From: Streptomyces sp.
Lineage (GTDB): Bacteria > Actinomycetota > Actinomycetes > Streptomycetales > Streptomycetaceae
Assembly (NCBI RefSeq): GCF_031178505.1
Contig: NZ_JAPSIW010000010.1
Coordinates: forward strand, 1-32,928
Reading direction: 5' to 3'
DNA length: 32,928 nucleotides
Below the pieces are notes generated by a model. The model saw only the letters and a program-made list of their open reading frames with translations, searched no databases and was not told the origin of the DNA. Shown one piece after another: positions 8,095 to 15,417 of this stretch. Each line of letters starts with the position of its first letter. Position 1 is the first letter of the stretch. The translations under genes were made by a program, and so were the position numbers.

Positions 8095-8120
8095 GCTGTG
8101 GAGAACCGTTTGTCCACAGG
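8095..8120. promoter_or_regulatory. Inverted pair of TCCACAG elements in the bkdR-bkdA spacer
   Basis: Arms CTGTGGA (8096-8102) and TCCACAG (8113-8119) are separated by ten bases. The right copy, TTGTCCACAGG (8110-8120), matches the elements at 622-632 and 5170-5180 and contains the Streptomyces DnaA-box form TTGTCCACA. The left copy is TTCTCCACAGC in reverse. It overlaps a possible bkdA promoter: TTGTCC at 8110-8115 and TAGCCA at 8134-8139, 18 bases apart. It could bind BkdR, DnaA or an unknown factor. Confidence 0.5.
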
Positions 8121-8151
8121 CTGGAGGTGCCTGTAGCCAAAATGCCTCCAC

Positions 8152-8169
8152 GACCGAACAATCGGTAGG
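8152..8169 (+). promoter_or_regulatory. PaaR-type operator upstream of bkdABC
   Basis: GACCGAACAATCGGTAGG. Both half-sites of ACCGA-N4-TCGGT are intact; 15 of 18 bases match the paa operators. It lies 68 bases before the bkdA start and just downstream of the inferred promoter, so it could act as a roadblock. This places the dehydrogenase operon in the same regulon as paa by sequence. Confidence 0.6.
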
Positions 8170-8237
8170 TGAGGCGCGCCACACTCGCGCCACCCGCCTT
8201 CGGGTCTTGTGCCCGCTCCCACGAGGAGGTGGACTCG

Positions 8238-9389
8238 TTGCAACAGCGCAGTTCGACAGTCCAAGAGCCGCCCGGTGACACCGCCGCCTACCGGCCCACC
8301 CCGCCGCCGGCGTGGCAGCCGCGCACCGACCCCGCGCCGCTGCTGCCCGAGACCGAGCCGCTGCGCGTGCTCGGTACGGACGCCGTGGCCGACGCCGACC
8401 CCGCGCTGCTGCGCCGGCTGTACGCGGAGCTGGTCCGCGGCCGCCGGTACAACGCCCAGGCGACCGCCCTCACCAAGCAGGGCCGGCTCGCCGTCTACCC
8501 GTCCACCACCGGACAGGAGGCGTGCGAGGTCGCGGCCGCGCTCGCCCTGGAGGAGCGGGACTGGCTCTTTCCCTCCTATCGGGACACGCTGGCGGCCGTC
8601 GCCCGAGGTCTCGACCCCGTGCAGGCCCTGACGCTGCTGCGCGGCGACTGGCACACCGGTTACGACCCGCGCGAGTACCGGGTGGCGCCGCTGTGCACAC
8701 CGCTCGCCACGCAGTTGCCGCACGCCGTGGGCCTCGCCCACGCGGCCCGGCTCAAGGGTGACGACGTGGTCGCGCTCGCCATGGTCGGCGACGGCGGCAC
8801 CAGCGAGGGCGATTTCCACGAGGCGCTGAACTTCGCCGCCGTGTGGCAGGCCCCGGTGGTGTTCTTCGTGCAGAACAACGGCTTCGCGATCTCCGTGCCG
8901 CTGGCCAAGCAGACGGCGGCCCCCTCCCTCGCCCACAAGGCCGTCGGGTACGGCATGCCGGGCCGCCTGGTCGACGGCAACGACGTGGTCGCCGTCCACC
9001 AGGTGCTGACCGAGGCCGTGGCCCGTGCCCGGCGCGGTGGCGGTCCCACCCTCGTGGAGGCCATCACCTACCGGATCGACGCCCACACCAACGCCGACGA
9101 CGCCACCCGCTACCGCGCGGACGGCGAGGTCGAGGCGTGGCGGGCCCACGACCCGATCCTGCTGCTGGAGAGGGAGCTGACCGAGCGCGGGCTGCTCGAC
9201 GAGGACGGCAGGCGCGCGGCGGCCGAGGCCGCCGAGACGATGGCCGCGGAGCTGCGCGAGCGGATGAACGCCGACCCGGTGCTCGACCCGATGGCGCTGT
9301 TCTCCCACGTGTACGCGGAGCAGACCGCGCAGCTGCGCGAGCAGGCGGCCCAGCTGCGGGCCGAGCTCGAAGCCGAGGGTGAGGCGTGA
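8238..9389 (+). CDS. bkdA: Branched-chain 2-oxoacid dehydrogenase E1 alpha, cluster 1
   Basis: 383 residues if it starts at the TTG at 8238, preferred because GAGGAGG (8223-8229) ends eight bases before it; an in-frame GTG at 8229 overlaps that site. The protein pairs with E1 beta to decarboxylate 2-oxo acids on thiamine diphosphate and acylate the E2 lipoyl arm. Seen: the thiamine diphosphate motif from GDG (184-186) to NN (213-214), the GQEA segment near 92-95, and YRIDAHTNADDATRYR, where the serine phosphorylated in mitochondrial E1 is replaced, as in other bacteria. Residues 1-45 form a Pro-rich leader. Substrate choice among branched-chain and aromatic oxo acids cannot be read from sequence. 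Its operon carries a PaaR-type operator, unlike cluster 2. Confidence 0.9.
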   Translation: MQQRSSTVQEPPGDTAAYRPTPPPAWQPRTDPAPLLPETEPLRVLGTDAVADADPALLRRLYAELVRGRRYNAQATALTKQGRLAVYPSTTGQEACEVAAALALEERDWLFPSYRDTLAAVARGLDPVQALTLLRGDWHTGYDPREYRVAPLCTPLATQLPHAVGLAHAARLKGDDVVALAMVGDGGTSEGDFHEALNFAAVWQAPVVFFVQNNGFAISVPLAKQTAAPSLAHKAVGYGMPGRLVDGNDVVAVHQVLTEAVARARRGGGPTLVEAITYRIDAHTNADDATRYRADGEVEAWRAHDPILLLERELTERGLLDEDGRRAAAEAAETMAAELRERMNADPVLDPMALFSHVYAEQTAQLREQAAQLRAELEAEGEA

Positions 9390-10426
9390 TGACGACGGCG
9401 ACGACCGGTCCTGCGGCGGCCAAGGCGGCCGGGAAGCCGAAGCCGGCCACGATGGCGCAGGCGCTGCAGCGGGCCATGCGCGACGCGATGGCGGAGGACC
9501 CCACCGTCCATGTGATGGGTGAGGACGTCGGCACGCTCGGCGGCGTCTTCCGGGTCACCGACGGCCTCGCGAAGGAGTTCGGCGAGGACCGCTGCACGGA
9601 CACCCCGCTGGCCGAGGCGGGCATCCTCGGCACGGCCGTCGGCATGGCCATGTACGGGCTGCGGCCCGTCGTGGAGATGCAGTTCGACGCCTTCGCGTAC
9701 CCGGCGTTCGAGCAGCTGATCTCGCACGTGGCGCGGATGCGGAACCGGACGCGTGGCGCGATGCCGATGCCGATGGTCATCCGTGTGCCGTACGGCGGCG
9801 GGATCGGCGGCGTCGAGCACCACAGCGACTCCTCCGAGGCCTACTACATGGCCACGCCCGGCCTGCACGTGGTGACCCCGGCGACCGTCGAGGACGCGTA
9901 CGGGTTGCTGCGGGCGGCCATCGCCTCCGACGACCCGGTGGTCTTCCTGGAGCCGAAGCGGCTCTACTGGTCCAAGTCCGACTGGTCGCCCGAGGCGCCG
10001 GCGGCGGTCGAGCCGATCGGGAAGGCCGTGGTGCGGCGGCACGGCACCAGCGCCACCCTGATCACGTACGGCCCCTCCGTGCCGGTCTGCCTGGAGGCGG
10101 CCGAGGCCGCCACCGCCGAGGGCTGGGACCTGGAGGTCGTCGACCTCCGCTCGCTCGTGCCCTTCGACGACGAGACCGTCGCCGCCTCCGTGCGGCGCAC
10201 CGGCCGCGCGGTCGTGGTCCACGAGTCGAACGGTTTCGCCGGCCCGGGTGCCGAGATCGCCGCCCGGGTGACCGAGCGCTGCTTCCACCACCTGGAGGCG
10301 CCGGTCCTGCGGGTCGCGGGCTTCGACATCCCCTATCCGCCGCCCATGCTGGAGCGGCACCACCTGCCGGGCGTGGACCGCGTCCTGGACGCGGTGGCGC
10401 GGCTCCAGTGGGAGGCGGGGAGCTGA
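9389..10426 (+). CDS. bkdB: Branched-chain 2-oxoacid dehydrogenase E1 beta, cluster 1
   Basis: 345 residues from the ATG overlapping the bkdA stop by one base (TGATG); a GTG three bases earlier is an alternative, and GAGGGTGAGG lies upstream of both. It is the transketolase-like pyrimidine-binding half of E1. Seen: MGEDVGTLGGVFRVTDGL, RCTDTPLAEAGI, RPVVEMQFDAFAYPAFEQL, the PYGGGIGGVEHHSDSSEAYY loop, and the C-terminal transketolase domain with VVHESNGFAGPGAEI. An Ala/Lys-rich leader of about 25 residues precedes the core and is absent from the cluster 2 paralogue. It is identical in design to bkdG at 30322 and clearly paralogous. The stop overlaps the bkdC start. Confidence 0.9.
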   Translation: MTTATTGPAAAKAAGKPKPATMAQALQRAMRDAMAEDPTVHVMGEDVGTLGGVFRVTDGLAKEFGEDRCTDTPLAEAGILGTAVGMAMYGLRPVVEMQFDAFAYPAFEQLISHVARMRNRTRGAMPMPMVIRVPYGGGIGGVEHHSDSSEAYYMATPGLHVVTPATVEDAYGLLRAAIASDDPVVFLEPKRLYWSKSDWSPEAPAAVEPIGKAVVRRHGTSATLITYGPSVPVCLEAAEAATAEGWDLEVVDLRSLVPFDDETVAASVRRTGRAVVVHESNGFAGPGAEIAARVTERCFHHLEAPVLRVAGFDIPYPPPMLERHHLPGVDRVLDAVARLQWEAGS

Positions 10427-11856
10427 TGGCCCAGGTGCTCGAATTCAAGCTGCCCGACCTCGGTGAGGGACTCACCGAGGCGGAGATCGTCCGCTGGCTC
10501 GTGGACGTCGGGGACGTCGTGACGATCGACCAGCCGGTCGTCGAGGTCGAGACGGCCAAGGCGATGGTCGAGGTGCCCTGTCCGTACGGAGGGGTCGTCA
10601 CCGCCCGGTACGGGGAGGAGGGCACCGAACTCCCCGTCGGCGCCCCGCTCCTGACCGTCGCCGTCGGAGGGGCCGAGACCGGACAGGCGACCGGCCCGGA
10701 GGCCTCCACCGCCCCGGCCGGCGCGGCGGCCTCGGCCGCCGTCTCCTCGGAGTACTCGGGCAACGTGCTCGTCGGGTACGGCACGGCGGGCCCCACCGCC
10801 CGCCGCCGCCGTGTCCGCCGGGACAACCCCGCAGCTCCCTCAGCTCCCGCGGCCCCCGCCCCCGCCCCCGCGGCCCCCGCCCCCGCGGCCTCCGCCGCGG
10901 CGCCGGCGCCCGCCCCGGCCCCCGCCGAGGCGCCCGCCCCGGTCGCCATGGCGTCCGCGAACGGGGCCGTCCATGACGGGCCCGTGCCGGTCATCTCGCC
11001 GCTGGTGCGGAAGCTGGCCCGTGACCGGGGGCTCGACCTGCGGCAGGTCCGCGGTTCGGGGCCCGAGGGCCTGATCCTGCGGGCCGATGTCGAGCAGGCC
11101 CTCGCGGCCCTGGAGCGGCCCGCCGTCCCGGCTCCCGCGGCCGTCCCGGTTCCCACCCCGGTGGCCGGCGGCGAGCGGGTCCCGCTGCGCGGCCTGCGCG
11201 GCGCCGTGGCCGACAAGCTGTCCCGGAGCCGTACCGAGATCCCGGACGCGACCTGCTGGGTCGACGCCGACGCCACCGAACTCATGGCGGCGCGGGCGGC
11301 GATGAACGCGGCGGGCGGTCCGAAGATCTCGCTCCTCGCCCTCCTCGCGCGGATCTGCGTCCACGCGCTCGGCCGGTTCCCGGAGCTCAACTCCACGGTC
11401 GACACGGCCGCCCGGGAGATCGTCCGGCTGCCGTCGGTGCACCTCGGTTTCGCGGCCCAGACCCCACGCGGACTGGTCGTCCCCGTGGTCAGGGACGCCG
11501 GGGCCCGCACGGCCGAGTCGCTGACCGAGGAGTTCGCCCGCCTCACCGAGTCGGCACGGCAGGGCACGCTCACCCCCGCCGATCTGACGGGTGGCACCTT
11601 CACCCTCAACAACTACGGGGTGTTCGGCGTCGACGGCTCCACACCGATCATCAACCACCCGGAGGCCGCCATGCTCGGCGTCGGCCGGATCATCCCCAAG
11701 CCCTGGGTCCACCAGGGCGAACTGGCCGTCCGTCAGGTGGTGCAGCTCTCGCTCACCTTCGACCACCGCGTCTGCGACGGCGGCACGGCCGGCGGCTTCC
11801 TGCGGTACGTCGCGGACTGTGTGGAACAGCCCGCGGTCCTGCTCCGCACGGTCTGA
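10426..11856 (+). CDS. bkdC: Dihydrolipoyl acyltransferase E2, cluster 1
   Basis: 476 residues from the ATG overlapping the bkdB stop (TGATG), with GGGAGG upstream. It forms the core of the dehydrogenase complex and moves the acyl group from the lipoyl arm to CoA. Domains: one lipoyl domain (1-78) with the lipoylated lysine in VETAKAMVE (Lys45); an Ala/Pro linker (about 138-180); a peripheral-subunit-binding domain (about 186-222, VISPLVRKLARDRG); a second Pro-rich linker; and the catalytic domain with LTFDHRVCDGG (His447, Asp451). A single lipoyl domain is usual for branched-chain E2. Its E3 partner is not in the window. A 12-bp terminator follows 17 bases after the stop. Confidence 0.92.
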   Translation: MAQVLEFKLPDLGEGLTEAEIVRWLVDVGDVVTIDQPVVEVETAKAMVEVPCPYGGVVTARYGEEGTELPVGAPLLTVAVGGAETGQATGPEASTAPAGAAASAAVSSEYSGNVLVGYGTAGPTARRRRVRRDNPAAPSAPAAPAPAPAAPAPAASAAAPAPAPAPAEAPAPVAMASANGAVHDGPVPVISPLVRKLARDRGLDLRQVRGSGPEGLILRADVEQALAALERPAVPAPAAVPVPTPVAGGERVPLRGLRGAVADKLSRSRTEIPDATCWVDADATELMAARAAMNAAGGPKISLLALLARICVHALGRFPELNSTVDTAAREIVRLPSVHLGFAAQTPRGLVVPVVRDAGARTAESLTEEFARLTESARQGTLTPADLTGGTFTLNNYGVFGVDGSTPIINHPEAAMLGVGRIIPKPWVHQGELAVRQVVQLSLTFDHRVCDGGTAGGFLRYVADCVEQPAVLLRTV

Positions 11857-11872
11857 CCGGCGCCGCGCCCGC

Positions 11873-11903
11873 CCGGCCCGTCTCCCTGGATGAGACGGGC
11901 CGG
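11873..11903 (+). terminator. Terminator after bkdABC
   Basis: CCGGCCCGTCTC and GAGACGGGCCGG form a perfect 12-bp stem with a seven-base loop, 17 bases after the bkdC stop. Its right arm abuts the start region of mobA, so mobA must have its own promoter close by. Confidence 0.85.
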
Positions 11904-11925
11904 ACAACCGCGGCCCGGTCCGGCC

Positions 11926-11937
11926 CATACTGCTGGA
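11926..11937 (+). promoter_or_regulatory. Possible leaderless promoter of mobA-moeA
   Basis: CATACT (11926-11931) lies six bases before the GTG start, with no proper ribosome site at the right distance. This spacing is typical of leaderless actinobacterial transcripts. The -35 is unclear; CGGACA at 11901-11906 is 19 bases upstream. Inferred from spacing alone. Confidence 0.35.
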
Positions 11938-12798
11938 GTGACCACCGCATACGACGCCGTCGTCCTCGCCGGCGGCTCCGCCAGGCGCCTGGGCGGGGCC
12001 GACAAGCCCGGCGTACGGGTCGGGGGCCGGCCCCTGCTCGACCGGGTCCTCGCGGCCTGCCCCGACGCCGGCCGGACCGTCGTCGTCGGAGAACCGCGCC
12101 CCACCCTCCGGCCCGTCCTGTGGACACGGGAGGAGCCGCCCGGCGGAGGCCCGGTGGCCGCCCTCGACGCCGGCGCGGCCGAGACCGGCGCCGACGTGCT
12201 GGTGGTTCTCTCCGCCGACCTGCCCTTCCTCGGCCGCGACACCGTCCCCCGCCTGCTGGGCGCCCTCACCGGCGCCCCCGACGCCGAGGCGGCGCTCCTC
12301 ACCGACCCCGGCGGCCGCGACCAGCCGCTCGTCGCCGCCTACCGGGCCGCGCCGCTGCGCCACGCGCTGGACCGGCTCCGCCACGATCACCGTGGTCTCG
12401 CTCACATGCCGCTGCGGCATCTCACCGGTTCCCTGCGTCTCACCAGGACCACCGCGGACCCGCTCGCCTCCTTCGACTGCGACACCTGGGAGGACATCGT
12501 CACGGCCCGCGCCCGCATCAGGGAGCATGGGACCGTGCTGGACGAATGGATCACCGCAGTCAAGGACGAGCTGGGCATCGAGCTGGACGTCGACACCGGC
12601 GTCCTGCTGGACCTGGCCCGGGACGCCGCTCACGGAGTGGCCCGCCCCGCCGCCCCCCTCACCACCTTCCTGGTGGGGTACGCGGCCGCACAGGCCGCCG
12701 CCGGAGGCGAAGGCGGGCCGCGGGCCGTCGCCGAGGCCGCCCGCAAGGCGGCGGCCCTGGCGCAGCGCTGGGCGGCCGAACAGGACGAGGCCGGATGA
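11938..12798 (+). CDS. mobA: Molybdenum cofactor guanylyltransferase MobA fused to a DUF6457 domain
   Basis: 286 residues from the GTG at 11938. The N-terminal 190 residues are a nucleotidyltransferase of the MobA type, which adds GMP to molybdopterin: VVLAGGSARRLGGADKPGVRVGG (the LAGG-x-SxRxG-x2-K loop), the VVLSADLPFL segment with a metal-binding Asp, and RDQPLVAAYR. The tail from about residue 200 (TVLDEWITAVKDELGIELDVDTGVLLDLARDAAHGV) is an extra helical domain that I recall as DUF6457, often found alone beside molybdenum genes. A normal MobA has about 195 residues, so this is a two-domain protein. The role of the extra domain is not known. ATGA couples it to moeA. Confidence 0.85.
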   Translation: MTTAYDAVVLAGGSARRLGGADKPGVRVGGRPLLDRVLAACPDAGRTVVVGEPRPTLRPVLWTREEPPGGGPVAALDAGAAETGADVLVVLSADLPFLGRDTVPRLLGALTGAPDAEAALLTDPGGRDQPLVAAYRAAPLRHALDRLRHDHRGLAHMPLRHLTGSLRLTRTTADPLASFDCDTWEDIVTARARIREHGTVLDEWITAVKDELGIELDVDTGVLLDLARDAAHGVARPAAPLTTFLVGYAAAQAAAGGEGGPRAVAEAARKAAALAQRWAAEQDEAG

Positions 12799-14261
12799 CC
12801 TCCTCCTCCCGGGCCCCTCAGGAGCCCCCGCCCACCCCGGCCGCGCCCGCCGCCCCCGCGTGGACTCCTGGCGAGGGCGACCCCGTTCGGGCTCCGGCGC
12901 AGGCCGGGCCCGTACCCGGCGGAGCTCCCGAAGCACACCGGGCCACCCCCTGGCCCGAGGCGCGGGTCGCCGCCGTGCGGGCCGGGAGCGCCGCCCGGGC
13001 CGGGCGCGCGCCGGTGCGCGTCCCGCTGGGCGGGGCGCTCGGCCGGTTCCTCGCCGAACCGCTCCTGGCCCTGACCGACCTGCCGTCCTTCGACACCTCG
13101 GCCATGGACGGCTGGGCCGTCGCGGGCGACGGTCCCTGGACCGTCCACGAGGGGGGTGCCGTGCTCGCCGGGCACGGGCCCACCGGTGCTCTCGCCCCCG
13201 GCGAGGCCGTACGGATCGCCACGGGTGCCCGCGTCCCGGCCGGGACGACCGCCGTCCTCCGTACCGAACACGCGCGTACGGAGCCCGGGGCGGCGGGGCC
13301 TTCCGCGTCGCGGCCCGACCGGACGGGGAGCCTGGACCCGAGGGAGGGACCGGCGCTCTCCGACGCCCCGCCCCCCACCGCCTCCGCCGGTCACGTGCTC
13401 CACGCGCTGCGCGAGGTCGTGGCGCGGCAGGACATCCGGCCGCGGGGGCAGGAGTGCCGGACCGGTGACGTGCTGCTGCCCGGGGGCGCGCCGGTGACCC
13501 CGGCCGTGCTCGGCCTCGCCGCGGCCGCCGGGTACGACGAACTCGCCGTCCTGCCCCGCCCCCGCGTGGAGGTCCTGGTCCTCGGCGACGAACTGCTCAC
13601 GGAGGGCCTGCCGCACGACGGCCTCATCCGGGACGCGCTCGGTCCGATGCTCGGCCCCTGGCTGGAGGCGCTCGGCGCGGAGGTGCTCGCCACCCGCCGG
13701 ATCGGCGACGACGCCGAGGCGCTGTACGCGGCGGTCACCGGCTCCGCCGCCGATCTCGTCGTCACCACCGGCGGTACGGCGGCCGGGCCCGTGGACCACG
13801 TCCACCGTGTGCTCGACAAAGCGGGGGCCACGCTCCTCGTCGACGGCGTGAAGGTCCGGCCCGGCCACCCCATGCTCCTTGCGTCGCTCGGCTCCGGCCG
13901 GCATCTGGTCGGTCTGCCGGGCAACCCGCTCGCCGCGGTCTCCGGCCTCCTCACCCTCGGGGCGCCGCTCCTCGCGGCCCTCGCCGGTACCCCGGCGCCC
14001 GCCCCGTACCGCGCGCCCGTCGCCGACGCGGTGCACGGCCATCCCCATGACACCCGGCTCGTCCCGGTCGTACGCCGGGACGGGCGGGCCGTTCCTCTGC
14101 ACTACAACGGCCCGGCCATGCTCCGCGGCATCGCCGCCGCGGACGGTCTCGCCGTCGTTCCGCCCGACGGCGCCCACGCGGGCCAGGAGCTGGACATCCT
14201 CGATCTTCCCTGGCCGGTGGCGGCGGGGGCCTCCCCGGCCCAAGGAGCGTGTTTCACGTGA
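12795..14261 (+). CDS. moeA: Molybdopterin molybdenumtransferase MoeA with extra segments
   Basis: 488 residues from the ATG overlapping the mobA stop. MoeA inserts molybdate into adenylylated molybdopterin in the cytoplasm. Family motifs: SFDTSAMDGWAVAG in domain 1, VRIATGARVPAGTTAVLRTEH, RPRGQECRTGD, VLGDELLTEG, TTGGTAAGPVDHVH (a variant of the usual GGVSxGxxD), GVKVRPGHPM and GLPGNPLAA. It is about 75 residues longer than the typical 410-residue enzyme because of a Pro/Ala-rich N-terminus (about 50 residues) and a low-complexity insertion of about 35 residues after the TEH motif. Its last codons and stop lie within parS 14251-14264, and its stop overlaps the next start. Confidence 0.92.
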   Translation: MTSSSRAPQEPPPTPAAPAAPAWTPGEGDPVRAPAQAGPVPGGAPEAHRATPWPEARVAAVRAGSAARAGRAPVRVPLGGALGRFLAEPLLALTDLPSFDTSAMDGWAVAGDGPWTVHEGGAVLAGHGPTGALAPGEAVRIATGARVPAGTTAVLRTEHARTEPGAAGPSASRPDRTGSLDPREGPALSDAPPPTASAGHVLHALREVVARQDIRPRGQECRTGDVLLPGGAPVTPAVLGLAAAAGYDELAVLPRPRVEVLVLGDELLTEGLPHDGLIRDALGPMLGPWLEALGAEVLATRRIGDDAEALYAAVTGSAADLVVTTGGTAAGPVDHVHRVLDKAGATLLVDGVKVRPGHPMLLASLGSGRHLVGLPGNPLAAVSGLLTLGAPLLAALAGTPAPAPYRAPVADAVHGHPHDTRLVPVVRRDGRAVPLHYNGPAMLRGIAAADGLAVVPPDGAHAGQELDILDLPWPVAAGASPAQGACFT

Positions 14262-14264
14262 AAC
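14251..14264. other. parS chromosome partitioning site, overlapping a stop and a start codon
   Basis: GTTTCACGTGAAAC, a perfect 14-bp palindrome equal to the Streptomyces ParB-binding site parS. Such sites cluster around oriC in this genus. It covers the moeA stop codon (14259-14261) and the GTG start (14258-14260) of the potassium channel gene, so it constrains the coding sequence of both. Confidence 0.9.
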
Positions 14265-15343
14265 TTCCCAACCGTGACGTCATGGCCCGCCATGCGGACG
14301 AGAAGGTCACCGGGTCACGGATCAGACTGCCCCGGCAGGTGGTCGAGAGACCCCTGCGGCAGGTCACCAAGCGGCTCGTCATGGCGCTCGCCGTGCTCGC
14401 CCTCACGGTCCTCATCGTCTACCTCGACCGGGCGGGCTACCACGACAACGCCAACGAGACGCTCGACTTCCTCGACTGCGTCTACTACGCGACCGTGACC
14501 CTCTCCACCACCGGTTACGGCGACATCGTGCCGCACAGCGACTCGGCGCGGCTCGTCAACGTCCTGCTCGTCACGCCCCTGCGCGTCCTGTTCCTGATCA
14601 TCCTGGTCGGCACCACTCTCGAAGTCCTCACCGAGCGGACCCGGGAGGAGTGGCGACTGAACCGCTGGAGGTCCACCTTGCGCGACCACACCGTCATCGT
14701 CGGCTTCGGCACCAAGGGGCGGTCCGCGATCCAGACCCTCTGCGCGACCGGACTGCGCAAGGAGCAGATCGTCATCGTCGACCCCTCGGAAAAGGTCATC
14801 GCCACGGCGAACGCGGACGGGTTCGCCGGTGTCATAGGAGACGCGACCCGCAGTGACGTGCTCATCCGCGCCGAGGTGCAGAAGGCGCGTCAGATCGTCA
14901 TCGCCACCCAGCGGGACGACACCGCCGTCCTCGTCACCCTGACGGCCCGCCAGCTCAACCGCGGAGCGAAGATCGTCGCCGCCGTCCGCGAGGAGGAGAA
15001 CGCGCCGCTGCTGCGCCAGTCCGGCGCCGACGCCGTCATCACCAGCGCCAGCGCCGCCGGACGCCTTCTCGGCCTCTCCGTCCTGAGCCCCAGCGCGGGC
15101 ACCGTGATGGAGGACCTGATCCAGCAGGGCTCCGGACTCGACCTGGTCGAGCGCCCGGTGACGAAGGCCGAGGTCGGCAAGAGCGTCCGTGAGACCGACG
15201 ACCTGGTGGTCACCGTCCTGCGCGGTCACCGGCTGCTCGGCTACGACGACCCGGCCGCCAGTCCGCTCCAGTCCCTGGACCGGGTGATCACGATCGTCCG
15301 TGCCGCTCCCGTCACCCCGCTCAGCACACCCCCGGAGGACTGA
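14258..15343 (+). CDS. Two-TM potassium channel with a cytoplasmic TrkA-N (RCK) domain
   Basis: 361 residues from the GTG at 14258, ten bases after AAGGAG (14242-14247) and overlapping the moeA stop; the in-frame GTG at 14249 is only one base from that site. Seen: a first membrane segment at 38-56, a pore helix and selectivity filter TTGYGD (84-89), a second membrane segment at 98-121, then an RCK Rossmann domain with IVGFGTKGRSA (147-157) and IGDATRSD, and an RCK-C domain from about 270. This is the MthK layout: potassium conduction gated by a ligand on the cytoplasmic ring. It is probably co-translated with mobA-moeA, though no functional link with molybdenum is evident. The start region lies inside parS. 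Confidence 0.9.
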   Translation: MKLPNRDVMARHADEKVTGSRIRLPRQVVERPLRQVTKRLVMALAVLALTVLIVYLDRAGYHDNANETLDFLDCVYYATVTLSTTGYGDIVPHSDSARLVNVLLVTPLRVLFLIILVGTTLEVLTERTREEWRLNRWRSTLRDHTVIVGFGTKGRSAIQTLCATGLRKEQIVIVDPSEKVIATANADGFAGVIGDATRSDVLIRAEVQKARQIVIATQRDDTAVLVTLTARQLNRGAKIVAAVREEENAPLLRQSGADAVITSASAAGRLLGLSVLSPSAGTVMEDLIQQGSGLDLVERPVTKAEVGKSVRETDDLVVTVLRGHRLLGYDDPAASPLQSLDRVITIVRAAPVTPLSTPPED

Positions 15344-15404
15344 CCCGCCTCCGCCCACCACGCCCCGCGGGAGACCGAGCCCGCCGTCCGGTGGGGCGCG
15401 GGAG

Positions 15405-15417
15405 TAGCCTCGCCGGC
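15405..15417 (+). promoter_or_regulatory. Possible leaderless promoter of the quinone oxidoreductase gene
   Basis: TAGCCT (15405-15410) lies seven bases before the ATG and no ribosome site is visible, which suggests a leaderless transcript. I see no convincing -35. Confidence 0.35.
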
